This document shows, piece by piece, positions 38,201 to 52,300 of a DNA stretch of 64,000 nucleotides. The stretch is taken from the NCBI GenBank assembly GCA_034336665.1, contig CM067565.1, positions 85,438,858 to 85,502,857 on the forward strand. Direction: 5' to 3'. How positions within the stretch are numbered: the first letter of the stretch is position 1; each line of letters begins with the position of its first letter. A program made the translations under genes and the position numbers. Source of the stretch: Luscinia megarhynchos. Taxonomy: Eukaryota; Chordata; Aves; Passeriformes; Turdidae. Under the pieces are notes generated by a model. It searched no databases. It was not told the DNA's origin and saw nothing but the letters and a program-made list of their open reading frames with translations.

Positions 38201-41200
38201 CCATAATTAATACAGTGACAGTGCACAGTCACTCTCAGCAATTCAACCACTAGCTGTCAAGAAAATTAGAAGGTTATCAGTTCTAACCCGTTGCAAGAAC
38301 CAGATCAGTTGCCCACTACATGCCTAGATTAGACACGTATCAGGCAGAACGTCCCACAGCAGCCTAGAAAAGAGTTGAGAGCTATCCTGTCACTGGAGTT
38401 GTGTTAACAAGTGACCAGGCTGCTCATCTTTTCTTGGGAATTGTTACTCTGTGGAGTCGACCAGTGTTGCACAAAAAAAATCCAAATCACAGTCTTGCAT
38501 AATAATGGTACTATTACTTCTACAAAGGATCAGATTATTCTAGAAAGCCAGAAAAACAAGCTTGTGGCCCAGGATCATTTGAAAAACTTTAGAGATTTAT
38601 TTAAACTAGGATGTTATATGATAAATAATTCAAGAACACTGAAATAACTAAATATTTGATGGGTCAAATCCTGGAGGTTTCTCTTCAGCTCAGACTCACT
38701 AATGACTCCACTGAGAATGCACAATGAATGAGAACAATGTCATTCCTTCAGTAGTTTTCATTTCCTGGAGCATATTGCTAACTAGTATTTGCAACCTTTC
38801 TTCTCTGGAGGTCTTCAAAGGTCAGAGCACTTGGAAGATGTCCTCTTCTGCCAACACAGAAACAGGCATTTCTCAGCCTGCCCTTCAACAAGGTGAGCAC
38901 CCTTAGCCTTTACCTGCTCTACAATAACACTGGCCTTTGAGCAGAGTAAAATTGATTCTGCTGTTTTCAGAGAGCCCAGATTATGCAACAGCAATAAAAC
39001 AGTGCAAAGTTAAATTTTTCAAAGCTCCAAAGGGAAAAAAAAAGCCAAACCTTCAAGGCATTTCATAATTGGCATTAATGCTATAGATTCAGGTATTCAA
39101 ACCATTTGGAGCATTCAGAAAATACAAATATTGTGTTTTGCAAAACACAGCATGTCCATGCCTGTCACATCCTGATTTGCCACAATGAAGCACAAAAACT
39201 GGCTGCTCTGAGGCACAATTCAAGGGCCCAACCAGCCAGACTCACTAGAGCCAAAATGCCAAAGTACAAGACTTTTGCAGTAACTTCATCCATGTCAAAT
39301 GTACTGAGTGCCTGGGTTGCCACTGAGCAGCAGCCCAGGGGCAGCAGTCACCTCAGCTCAGATGCACTTTGGCTGCTCACTAGTGCCAGGGGGATTGCTG
39401 CAGGAAGCCCTTGAGACCTCTTCACAGGAAGCTAAGCTTTAAATGCCCCAGAATCCAGATTTTTGGGTTTTTTTCAGTTGGGGACTTTAGAAATGCCTAA
39501 GAGATTGTAGTTATCTGCAATTGTCCTGTTTAGTGACAAATTCTCATTTTTGAACAGCTCATCACATGCAGCCACACAACATGAAACAGTGTAATATTAA
39601 AAACCAACTTTCCAAGGTTCTGACTGGGAGCAACAGCAGCAATACTTTTTGAATATGAGGATAGCTCATTATGAATTATGGGTGTGTTCAAAATTTTAGA
39701 AGTTTTAGAACATAAATTATGTAAGAACTTGCAGCAATAAAGGATTCTGTGACCTGCTAACTTCTCATGAAGAAAAATAGTGGAATAAAAGAAACCACAA
39801 TTTTCATGGGAGTGTCAGGCAGGCTTTAAATCAAAAATGTGCCAAGTACAAGAAGATGCCAGCACTAAGTTTATCAGGTGATGATTTTCACGTATTTAGG
39901 GTCTAATTGCCTCATTAAATATGTATTAAATATAACTTGTCTGTGCATGAAATCCTTTTTGACATTTGGAGTGGTTGCCATTGAACCATACCTCCTTGTG
40001 CAAATTTTAACTTCACTTATATATAATAACTTCTAGGACAGTAATCTGCAAATCTCTCAGAAGTTTTACTTTAAAATACCTGTCTTTGCTGCTCACAACT
40101 CCAATTTTACTGACTGATGCAATGACCAGACAGCTACGCTCAAAATCAACAAGACTATATTAAAGCATGTTAGTGTGTAGCTGCTGCTAAATGAAAAGAC
40201 AGTATTTGTGCTTCCTGGTTATACATACCCAGACATTCCCTAGCCTTAAACTGGAGGTAGGTCAAAGCTGTGATGCTCTGGCACTGCCAGCAGCATACAC
40301 AAACTGAAGAAAACAGAATAAGGGCCTAATGGTCAAATTCTAACTTGGAACAGTGTATTAGGAGCAAGCAACAGCAAGTCAGAAAGTTTATGTGCCATTT
40401 AAAACCCTGCTATCCTCAGGCAAGCAGGGAAAGCTTTTTCAAAAGCAGCTAATGGTATGGGATGGCTCATATACTGGCAACCTACAGGAAGAACTGAAAT
40501 AGGTTTGATTTCCAGAAAATGAACATTTACAATGTGCTGAAAGATGCACCCATTTGCCAGCTGAGCTTTGGTCTACCAGCCACAAATTCCAGCAGCTCAG
40601 GAGCAGTTAGATAATCACTACCACTCTCAGCTTTGTAAAGCACGTCTTTAATACATATATATCCAGAAGAATGCTCAACAAGACATTTTTCTTTTTCTTT
40701 TCACTCAGTGGTTTCAGAAGACTCAAAGTCCCCAGCAAGATTCCTGTGAGAATTTTTAAAAGCAGAACTAACATTAGCTACATTGGGAATCACAGCCCAG
40801 AAACACTGATAACTGGTATTTTCCAGCTCTCATTTATCTCTGAGGTTAAACCATAAAATTTCCCAAATATAGAATTTTAGTCACAAACTGCAGAAACTAT
40901 GCAAACATTTAATCCATTGGTCAACATTACCCTTCTTTCAATCAATAAATCATGATTGAATTTCTATATATCATTAGCACATGTAATAACTTATGTTGAC
41001 ATTTAACAGTGCAGACTTCACTTTCTTCTGTTGCACTTTATAACTCCAGCTGCTATGCTGCAAGTATATTGATCCACATTTATTAGCCAATTAAATTTTC
41101 AAGAACATTTAAGTGATTTAGATGTCTTACTTGTAAGACGAAGCAACTGAAATGAACAGGACATATGTAAGTGTAGCTGATGAACTGCTCTTGCAGATCT

Positions 41201-44200
41201 CACCCACAATTAGCCTAAGAAGTTGTTGTTATCTGCTCAGCCTTGCTGCAGTTTCCAAAAATGCTATGTAATAGCTTGCCTCAATTTCTTATCCTTCCAT
41301 TATCAGGATATTTGTATTACTTCTTGCTCTCAAACCAAGGCTTAAACCAAGTTTGAGAGCATCATTAGACTGTGTAGGTGTTTGTATAGTTTAGAAAGAG
41401 GCAAAAGAAACCGTATCCTCTCTGTGTCACAGAAATCAGGCCCCAAATCCTATAAAAACCTTATAGGATCAAGCAGGAATGGTGCATTTGAGAAACCATA
41501 AAAGTTGTCTCTAGAAGCTGCAGAAATTAAACTGAAGCTGCTGGTTTCTCAACTTGTTGCCATAAATACTTTTGATCACCATTCTCATGTATTATCACTT
41601 ACACATGCATTAATCTTTTGTCTTGGCAAACCCCCTCAGCATAATAATGACATGGTATGTGGACCATGAGCATGGAGTTATGGGGGAAAAGGCATCTGGA
41701 AATGCTGTGTCTTACCCTACAACTTGCTTGTCCTAAAAGCAGAGGAGACAATCTCACCCTTATTGAGCACAATTCAAGGAAATTGAAAAAGGAAAACCAG
41801 AAGCAAAAATTAAAACAAAAAAAATCACAGCATATCACCTATTTAATTTATTCGTCTCTTACTAAGCAACATCTGCTCTTTGTTTTGGGTCTACATAAAC
41901 TAAAAGAAATTCTAAAGAACTGCATCTAACTACAACAGGCTCCATATCAGCACACACATCCACAACCCTTCACTAAAGAAGATGGCCAAAGCCTGGGTCT
42001 CACTCCCAAATGAAAGGCAAAATCATTTGAGTGAAAGATTCTCGACAAACAAAAGGTAGCTGCTAGTTGCTTATTAAGAAGATAATGGCTAACAAGCAGG
42101 TAGGATTAAGCTGTGCAGAATCTGTTGTTCTATTTTTAGAGTCTGCAGATCCAGGCTGAATGCTGAGGTACTGGGAATTACATGAATTATGCTAACATGC
42201 TCCACATTTGCTTACTAGGCATGCTTCCTATTATCTAGACAGGATAAGACTCTAAAAGAACATCTGTACAGACTGAATAAGAGCCAAGACCTCAGTGGAT
42301 GATCCCACTAACATTAACTTTTTGTTGAAATTATCTGGACTAGACATGCTGTAAGAAAACTAACAATTTGGAGGATGTTTCTTCCCAAAAGAAATTATTT
42401 TAAAAGATAGTTTAGAAATGCCAAATAAACAAACAAATTGCATTCTGTTCACTTTTGGCAGGATGTAAAAGATAAATAATCTGATCATGTGGAAAGGGAG
42501 CTGACTTCCAGCATAAATACATATTCTAATCTCTTTGTGTTATAAAAGGAGAAAACAAGTAGGATTTAGGTCATATCCTCCACTGTGTAGAGACCATTGA
42601 GGAGACAGGCCCTGCATCTGACTTCCACACAGCCTCTCTCCTGCTCACCCCACATCTCTGTGCTTTTCCCCCAGTCACAGTGCAAGAGTGGCAGTGTCAC
42701 CACTTCTCTCATGGACACTCCTTTGTTCCAGGATTCTGAGCAACGCTCATCACTGGGCACCTCTACTCACATCACCCTTGTTGCACCTCAAGTTGGGACA
42801 CAGAGTGGAAAAAGCTCCTAAACCCAGTATATACACTCAGGGCTTAGGCAAACTCTGGCAGGACAGATGAAATTCAGCTTGGTGGGACCTGGAGGAAGCC
42901 TTGGAAGAACCCAGAGACTGCCTAGACCTTGACAAGCAAAACCACATCTGTTGTCAGCAAGGACTAAGAATCCATCATCTCCACCAGATAGGCATGTAAG
43001 AAAAACAGGACAAAAAGGGCAGAGAAACAAAAAAAAAAAAACCACTTTTCAGTCTAACCATCATGTTACATAAGGGAACAAACAAGTCTGGTGAGCTGAA
43101 TTAAGTTCACTGATTTCCCAATGAGTTGCCATCCCTACTTGCAGGCACAGAAAAATACAATATAAGTCTTTCTTCCACAGTGGCTTCATAATACAATTTA
43201 TTCGTATGAAAAGGGTAAACAACACAGATGCTTATTTTCATCTGTTACTTATGGGAATGCCTCCAAAAACACAAGCAAGTTCCTCTGAGCAACTTAGCAC
43301 CCTTTTCCAAAACTGAAATGACACAGTTGATCCAAGATTTAAATGTCTAATACTGCAAAGCCAACTCTTCCCTGAGCTGGATTTGGAACAAATCCTTTAC
43401 ATCCAGAGGTAGAAGTTCAGGACAACATTTTGTAACATTTGGAACTGGGAATCATGTCTGTAACATTTCTATCAATGCTTACATTAATTCCCATCTGCTC
43501 AGATGGCGTGGTGCCTACTTGGAAGTCTCCTGAACCTGATCTCCAGGGCACAGATGCCAAGAAGCTATACATGATTTTCATGGCAGCACTGTGGAGACCA
43601 TACACACTGCAGAAAGGCTCCTTCTTCCTCCTCACTTACATGGAAGCACTGTTGTGAAAGAAGTTCCCTGCATTTCTTCAAAGAACAGAAAAACACCAAA
43701 AAATAAGTGGAAGGTGACACAAGACTAACTCCATGGCCTTCTAGCTGCCAATTCAACTGTGCTGCTGCAGCTGTAATGAAAAGATAATACAATACAAAAT
43801 ACCAGTCTCTGTCCTCCTCACTCTGCAAGTGGGCATAAAATGTAAAGGCAGAGATGAAAGGCTCACTAGATATTACAGAAAAAGAGAGCTGACAGAGCTC
43901 TGAATACATATCAAAGCACCAGCTCCAAGGAATTGGTACTCACAAGAAATGCATTTCTTAGGGCTTTTTATGTCTGGCACTGTTTCTTGCAATCTGTTAA
44001 CAAACATGGTACATGGGAAAAACACACATTTATGAGAGATTGCTTTTCAAGAACAATTCTCAGCTTATGAATATGGAAAATTCTTAGCATAGTGAAATGG
44101 AAACAAGACCATGGTCTCCACATTATGTTAACTGATCCAAGCTTGAGTAGCAGCCATCTGAAATCCCAGACTTGAGGAATACTAAAGGCAAATGCACATG

Positions 44201-45907
44201 GTGGTTCACAATACAGAATGGCTAAGGAAACTAAGGGAAGCTGTGGTGAAAGCTAAGATCATGGCACAGCAATGTCTGAATTTTGAAGCACACTGAAAAA
44301 AGTTATAAAATCTGTTAAATATTAAGGACATGTTTCAAATAAGAATCCTAACAGTGAAGAGAAGAAAAACATGTCTCTCCGCATGAAATTATTGGTCTTG
44401 TCAGATACACACACCAACAGCATCTGTGGCATCCTGTGAAATCACTCTTTTTAAATGGCATTTTGCAGATGAAACAATTTTTTGGCTTCAGTCTTATGTA
44501 GTTTTGAACTGAACCTCATATCCACTCATATCTCCACACACACAAAGGGCTGACTAAAGCACCAACTGAATTTCATGCAATATGGGCATCAAATTAAAAA
44601 GAAAAACTAGGAAAAAACACCTGTGACTAAATGCTCATAACAACACAATGATAATTTTCTTAAAAAAACCCAGAAGTCCTGTTGTAAGAACAATTATCTG
44701 TGCATCCATAATTCAACATGCCATTTATCATCAACAATTACATCAATTAATTACTTTAGCATTTAACAATTAAATTACACTACAGTAACATCAGGTTGGA
44801 TTATTTTTAATGTGCCAGAGGGAGAGACCTTATCATCCACCACAGCCAGGTCAGGCAGAATTGCTCTTCTGCCCAACAATGCAAGTCTGGTTCTCCCTCT
44901 CCTCTTCAGGATCTTGTGCTAGATACATCCTGGTAAGCAGACAACAATTCTTTTTTCCTGCTGCACACTTCCTTCCTACCACACCTGGCTGTCCCTCACC
45001 ATTATCTTTCCACCACCACATCTCAGGGCTGTATCTCCTGCCAACTCACACCTCCCCTCGGGGGCAGCCTTCCAGCTCCTGGGACTACCATGTCACAGCA
45101 CAGGCTGCTGTCTGCCTGGTTAGTCACACCTGGGAGAAGCTGTGGGTCCTTGTGCTAAAGAGCTACACCACAATATGCAAAGTTTGACTAACACCCACCT
45201 GTGGGAGCTGCAGGTGTGGAGTGACTACGAGAACTGTGTCATAAGTCTCCAAAAATTAAAGAGAAATGCAAAAGAAAGGAGTTTGGAGAGCCTCCTAGTG
45301 AAGAGCATGATCACAGCAGTTCACTCTGCAATTGAAATTAAATCAAGAGCTGAGCAGAGAAGTACTGACACACACCTACATAGCAGCACAGATGAGACAG
45401 TTTACCTTTACATTGGGATCACTCCAACCCTCTTCAGATAAAACACATGGTGGTTCTTTGCCTAAATGTCTGAACAACCACTCTTTCATTTAATAGAAAT
45501 TTCTAGGATAAAGTATTTTCAGAAAGGCGATAAACAAAGAAAAAAAAACCCTGAAATTTTGCAAAACCAACAACTCTAAAGTACCAAGACAGATTCCAGA
45601 GAGATGAAAAGAATCAAAGACAGCCCAAATACCTGTGACTGACTAGACAGATTAAAAAAAAAAACCAAACAAACCCAAAAATCAACACCAACCCAAATCT
45701 CCCATCCTAGATGGTCATGGACTAGATCATATCCCTAACAGTCCAATCAGGGCTAAAAGCACTCTGTAATCCCAGAAACATCAATTAGCTTAACAGGTAG
45801 CATGTACATATGGTACACTAAACAATCTGAATGATTTCAGCACTGTGACCATAGTCTGGGTACATTGTGTTTATAACTGTGACATTTGTCAAATTTTAAG
45901 AGAGGCT
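35224..45907. other. Non-coding DNA with candidate regulatory and exon-like spots
   Basis: No recognised gene. Noteworthy points are a splice-flanked open segment at 36757-36952, a CpG-retaining AT-rich block at 37660-37790, another exon-like segment at 38811-38892, a perfect 9-bp-stem hairpin at 41447-41469 (ATCCTATAA, 5-base loop, TTATAGGAT), and a 23-nt segment with very strong splice signals at 44910-44932. Each is discussed under findings. A 14-base A run starts near 43029. Confidence 0.6.
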
Positions 45908-45967
45908 AAAACAAAAAAAAAAACAAAAAGAAAAAAAAATAACCAAAAAAAAAATCAGAAGCAAAAA
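45908..45967. repeat. A-rich low-complexity tract
   Basis: About 60 bases with A runs of up to 11, broken by single C, G or T bases. No retrotransposon body is recognisable on either side, so a retrocopy tail is unproven. It produces the Lys-rich false frame seen here. Confidence 0.85.
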
Positions 45968-48904
45968 CATGTTTCAAAGATAAAAACAATTTTTGTTCCA
46001 GCTTGCAGAGGTGACCAAAAACCAAACAACATGTGATTAATATCATTAGGCAAGGACTGAAACAAAAAACAGCACCCTCTTTCAACTGGTATCTTCCTAA
46101 GATACCAATACATCAAATAGGCAATGATATAATAAACTCAGTTTTCTATATCCGGGGATTTTCCTATCTTGGTTGAATAAAACTATCATTTCCCATTCCT
46201 CAAACAAGCCTCCCATCTTGGCACACCATCAGGTCATGAATACTGCCTTAATTCCTTACCTGTGTGACTGGAAGCTTCCTTCTAATGTTCAGTATTATTT
46301 TTACTTATGACCACTATAAAACTTGCTGGTGTTTACACTACAATCTTTCTTTGGTAACCAAGGTGGCTGCATGACTAACATCACTTAAGTTACCCAGCAA
46401 AGTGGTGTGACTAACTCCATGCCAGCATCATTCATACTGCACTGACCAGTATGGAACCAGTTTGACTGGCAGGGAGATTTGATGCAGATTCAGCAAGAGC
46501 TTGAACTCATTCCTCTGGATTTGATATACTTCTTGGGCCAGAAAGATGGGCTATAATGTCCTGCTATTTTCACAGCAGAAAATTCCAGCCTCAGGAAGGA
46601 TTTCGCTCGCAATTTTGGCACTTAAACAAACTCCTGTATTTATCTGAGCTATATTCTGTGAAACTTTTGAGATTACAATGACAAGTCTCTAAAAATCACA
46701 AGCAATTCTCTGTTGGTTCCAGCTTGACTTGAAATGAAGTTCTTTTCAAGGCCCTGAATTTCTTACAATGATGTTTAATACTATCCTGTGTGGTTAATTA
46801 TAAACAAATAGCTTCTGACTCTATTTTAATTCCTAAAGCTACTTCAGCTGATTAACAAAGTCAAAAAAATTTTATTTTACAGATTCTTGACATCCAAAAA
46901 CTACAGGACAGTTGTTCAGCTTTCTTCATTTGAAAAAATTCAATTAGCAAACACCTCAAAAAGTCAAAGCCAAAGATAATTCCTTCAGGATTATCAATTT
47001 TTTCAGTAGAAGAATCCTGTAAAAAGTTTCAAACAAGCAGCTTAGTCGCCAAAAGGCACAGACTCATCATATCAGACTCTATTTATGAATATGGATCTTA
47101 TTTATATTGTTTTGGTTGAAGTTGTATTTACCAAAATGAATAGTACTTTGAAATTTTGTATGTTAACTATTTACATCACTCCTATCAAAACAAGGTTCTT
47201 ATCTAAAAGAAAGATGCGTTGAATTTTTATTTCAAGAAAAAAACTCTTTTAAAAGTGTTCAAGGTTAAGGAAATTAGATTATATAAATATGCAAAAAACG
47301 TTTAAGGGTTATGTTCTTATCTAGACAGAATAATTATTCTAGCTTGAAATTGTCTTTAAACTGTGTTCTCTTTAGCCAACAAAGCACTTTTCCTGCTAAG
47401 GCAAAAAGCCTTGAATATTTTCCTTCCAGCTAGAAGACAATTTGGAGTTTCACGAACACAGATGTGTGCGCAATGGAAAATACCCAAAACACAGCTTCTT
47501 GTCCAGCCAACTGGTAGCAAATGTGCCAAAAGGTTGAAAGCCCTTTCTATAATCTGTTAACAATATATTGTGACCACCTCAAATTCTCTAAGGCATTAGA
47601 GAGGCCTTAGAAGGAGATGGCCATCATCAATTTTAAGATGTACTATTCTGCTTGGTTGTCCAAACTGAAGATATGTCAGAAAGGTGTTTCAAGGACAGTA
47701 CAGCTGTCTCTCATAATTGTAATGAAAAAACACGACATATATAGTCATCATTGAGCTATTACTGAAAACATCACAAGCTCCAACAGCAACTAGTTTTACA
47801 TGACAAAGAAGCATCCTACGTATTGTGGTATAACCTTGCAAAAGACACCTTATTTTTACATGTCTTCTATTAAAAACCCAAGCTTTTCATGAAATAATTC
47901 CATAGTAGTGAAATTTGCCATGAGAGCTATTGCATTACCACTACTCACATAATAGTTCCTCTTCCTACACTTCAGTCCACAGCAGCTTTTGCATTCTGCA
48001 CTGCTGAAGCCAATGAGAATATTGTTACTGGACTGACAAGCATTTGATTTTGCACACAAATAGGTACAATAAATACAGTGATTGCATAACAAGGTACAAA
48101 TGTGACAGTGCAACAGACCAGCAACTGTAATTTCTACTCTAAGTACTTGTTCCCCATTGTGTTAATGTGTTGTTACAGTTAGACATTACTGCAGCAAGAC
48201 ATTAATTGAATGCCACAGTATTACAAATATTATTCTCTCACCTTTATTCAACAACTCATCAGAAGTCAACAAGCCACACAGACACAAATGGAACCCAAAA
48301 GAACTAGGATTATGACCTATATTGTCATTCCTCAGAAATGAAGGTGTTGACCAATAATATTCCCTTATATTACATGCCAGTAGTAATAAAAATGTTTTTG
48401 ACATACCATGCTGCATGTAAGTACTTTAGATAGAAATGCTTGTGAAACTTTCAAAGAAAACAAATTATTTAATTAAATTACCAACTATATCATTACACTG
48501 AGAAATCTAGGAAAGTGCTTCCAGAACCTGTATTTATAGAGTAAAGAGGTTCCACACTAAATTTCTTTTTGGAGAGTGATTGCTATGTAAGTGTCAATTC
48601 ACCAAGCCAAATTGCATGAACTATGTATCTGGACTCCAAAAGAATCCAGCATTTCTGTTTATGCAAATAGCTGTTACTGTATTGTTTTATTCAAATTAAA
48701 TACTGAAAAGATTAAACAGTGGAAATGCTAACACACTACATACTGCTATGAATGTATTTCCTATCCAAAATTTTACAGAGTACATACACCAAAATTGTCC
48801 CTAGGTGCCAGAAAATAAACATAAAAACGAGTATAGTGAGATCTCATTTACTATCTACCTATCTTGCACATTCAAAAAGGAATTTCAAGCAGCAATTCAT
48901 ACAC
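45968..48904. other. Non-coding AT-rich DNA
   Basis: Nothing recognisable as gene or mobile element. A perfect hairpin (TGGTATCTT, 3-base loop CCT, AAGATACCA) lies at 46087-46107. The stretch becomes markedly AT-rich before the CpG-enriched patch that starts at 48905. Confidence 0.65.
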
Positions 48905-49390
48905 TTCGTCTGCTTGTTTTTCAGCTGAAAAGTCGTGCAGCTGTTACTCGGGTAAGCATAATCTCAGACAAGGGAGCCGCAACACTCAAACTGGTAACAG
49001 TAAGGGAAGGAACAAGCCGTGTGCCGGGGCAGCAGCTCCGCAGCTGCTCCAGGATGACCAGGGAGCAGGAGGCGGCTCCCCTGCTCTGCCCTGGCTGCCC
49101 GCAGAAAGCGGAACACCTTCAGCCTGCGTGTGCTGCCCCCGCCACAGGCAGCGCCTGCCTCCTCCCTCCAGCAGCAAACAGGGCTCTGCGTGCACAGAAA
49201 ATGCTGGGGAACAAAGCCACCAAAACCCGCACTTCAGAGCGCTGCCACAGCGACACTGCAGCTAGGACTGAATGCGATCTGCTGTGCTGGTATAAACCCG
49301 AGGTCTCCACTGCAAAGCCAAGTCTGTGTAAACACTCCACTATTTTTTGGCACCAAGTTGAGGACTCCTACTCTGATTCCTCTCGCTGCA
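48905..49390. promoter_or_regulatory. GC-rich, CpG-enriched patch (candidate promoter or enhancer)
   Basis: By hand count, 49021-49320 is about 64% GC and contains 14 CpGs, and about 20 CpGs lie in the whole patch. The surroundings hold only one per few hundred bases. Observed/expected CpG is roughly 0.5, below the formal island threshold of 0.6 but far above the neighbourhood. Such a patch in AT-rich DNA suggests DNA kept unmethylated in the germ line, as at an alternative promoter or a conserved element. On the plus strand a strong 5' splice site (CTCGG/GTAAGC, GT at 48952) sits at its left edge, which would suit a first exon followed by a CpG-rich first intron. I see no TATA box or initiator that fixes a start. 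A 224-codon open frame crosses the patch but resembles nothing known and is probably a by-product of GC content. Confidence 0.4.
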
Positions 49391-52300
49391 GTTGTCAGCC
49401 TTCTCTTAGGACAGGCAGCACAGCTCTTTTTAAACTAAGTTTAAAAAAATTTGTTATTGATTTGAATTATCATAGTTAATTTCTTGAAGGATGAATCCTG
49501 TATCTCCGCTAAAGTCAGCAGGAATATTTCCATGGGCTCATTCTACTCAAGACAATTTGACATGGAAAATATTATATAATTTTAACTTTTTAATAAAGAT
49601 TTATTTAAATAAATTATTGACATGGCGCTTCTGCTTTGAGAAGGCCATCTGGGCAGAAACAACAAGCTACCTGCCAATGCATCTAATTTATTATCTCAGT
49701 GATGCTGAGTGCACCACTCTCCACACTTCTGCAAGTTAGACCACTTGCAGCTATAGGTGTGCAGGCAAACCACAGAGCTGTGAAGCTTCCTAACTTTAAA
49801 AGCTACACTTTAAATAACAGACTGTGAAATGATGGTAAGGGTGCTAAGGCACCCCAGCCAAACCTGATCTCGGGCATAGGGTAGAAAAGGTTGACAAACA
49901 TTCTTGAAAGAGCAACACAGAGGAGTGCTGCAGCAGCAGCTTTCAGCTGTGTTTGCTTCCCAAAGAACCAGGAGTTCAGACTGATGAAGGGAGTCCAGGG
50001 GCACTTCACCAATAGCACAAACCCCAAAATCACTTTGTTTGTGCTCTGCTGAGTTAAAGCACACAGGCAGCAGAAGAAATTGGTAATAATTTTTGTTTCC
50101 AGCTCCAACATCCATTATTTCATGTTTACACCTTTTATAGCTTCCAGTATGAAAGCCTGAAATTCCTAACAACTCAGTGGAAACTGCACATCAAATTCAG
50201 TGTCTCCCATACTACTGCAGATGTTACTTTTCAGAAGAATAAGAAGTCCAATAATTAAAGTTCTCATTTGTTTGTGTTGGCAGGACTTAGATGATGTTCT
50301 TTGATATAAAGACAAAATAGCTGAAAAAACCCTGTTTAAAGAATCTCACAATTTTCAAGACAGGAAATAAAGAATATTTTAAAAATTACTTATGAGGGAC
50401 TAGGTTACACCTTCTAGAACAAAAAAAAAAAAAAGTATCTCACCAATATCTCAGCATACCTCGTAACAAAGAAATTGAATCCTTCCATATGAAAACTGGT
50501 AAAAATGAAGAGGGAAATTCTGATTCCACCGAGGTTCAAGCAAAGCTGGCACTAATAAAATAATTCCATGAAACTTTGCTACTCATTTCATTGAAAACAA
50601 TTTCACTCACTTTCTCTTTAAAAAGAAAAGCTAAATTCAAACTAATGGGGTATCTGCATTTTTATAGGAAGTTTCTGCCAAAATAGTTCCGAATATAACA
50701 GCAGTAACTTTCAATTCCTACCTCACCAGGAATTTTCAGCTTTACCATCCTAAAGGTTTAACACAGTCTTGCATGGATATATCCCACTTAACATAGTCTA
50801 TAGACTGTCTCTTGCATTTCTGCAAGCTCTGCTCCTCAAAAGATAGCTTCACAAAGAAGAAAGAAAATGTATTTTAGGATAGTTTTTGAATGCAGCAACA
50901 GAGGTTTTGTTGCTGGGAGGAAGTGGTGAATATGAAACAAAAGAAGCAGCTTACAAGCAATACACTTGGACCAGGGATAGAATGAAACAGGACAGGAGAC
51001 AAACACAAATACTTTACCAGGAGCACAGGAAGTAACACAGGCTTTATGCAGTGCCCCTAACAAGTGAATAACTTCCCCTTGAAGAAATACTGGATCTGGC
51101 TGCTGTCTTCTTACAGTTGCCTTCCATGGATGACACTGGCATATGAGTCAATTGAACTGGTAAGCTGCTATACACGTGCAGTGAGGAACCTTAGGCACAT
51201 TACTCACTATCAGTAGAATTCAGCCTGTCTTCTGAAAGTTACATATGCATTTATGCTTGCTATTATCATTACACACAGCTGCTTAATATCAAAATCCATA
51301 GCATGAGTGGACAGTTTTCACATAGAATTTTAAATGAAACCAGGACAGAAATCAAAAATCACAGGTTGGACATCAAGCACTACAATTCAGATTCTCAAGG
51401 TGAACAGATGGTGTTATCCTTTCCCATGCCAGCAACAGTGCTGGAGATTCCCTTCATTGTTAAAAGATGCAAATTGAAGAAGAAATTAACCCAAGCTCTA
51501 GTGTGAACAACACTATCTTAAGATCATAATTGGCTTCCAAAAAAAGAAAAACCATATCAAGGTGTTGAGTCACAATTGTAAAAGGTACTAGACTGGCAGC
51601 CTCAAAATTATTCAGAAATTCAAATTAATTAAGAATGCAGGAAGCTTCTAGAAGTAACTTTTCTAAAAGTATCTACTTCTGGCACACAAGCATGAGACTC
51701 TAGCAAAATTAAGAGACTCTTCAATGTAAAAATTATTACTTCCAGGCTAAATTCAAAATTAGGTAGTGTTAATATAGAAGCTTAAATCAGAGGACAAATA
51801 GCTTTTTCCTGCCATTTCATTATAGGGATTCACCTCTGCTCTCCACACTACATTAAAAGAAGATTTGATAAGATGAACTAGAATAAATAATCCTGTGTAT
51901 TTATATAAGACATCTCCTTACTGCAGGCACTATGCCTACGACCACTGACCACTGTTTTTCTGTGCAAACATCTCCTAGTAAGAATACCCAAAACCCACAG
52001 CCTCAAGTAGAAAGTCTAAAGAAACAGCCCTCATTGGGTTAAAAATGTTTATGTTATGATCTGCACAAGAATAGGAAAAGTTACTGGAAATTTTTAATGA
52101 TTTTCCCAGTTTGGTTTTGGCATATCTAAGCAAAGAAGCATTGGAACTGCTGCACAAGTAACCCAGCTTAAAAAATTTGTCCTCTTCCTTTCATGCAAGT
52201 TTTATAATCAATCAGTCAAAGCTGTACAGGACTTGGAAATGAATCCTTCCAAGAACACAACTAGAGTCTTGAGTAACTAAAAGAAAAGACTACAGTGTGT

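Noticed and set aside
48805..49479. A 224-codon open frame, the longest in the window
   Set aside because: It spans AT-rich and GC-rich halves with a sharp change of composition, has no family resemblance, and overlaps other open frames on both strands. High GC explains its length.
49557..49625. TTGACATGG repeated on both sides of a very AT-rich 50-bp core, as for a target duplication
   Set aside because: The core has no mobile-element signature and nine-base repeats occur by chance at this scale.
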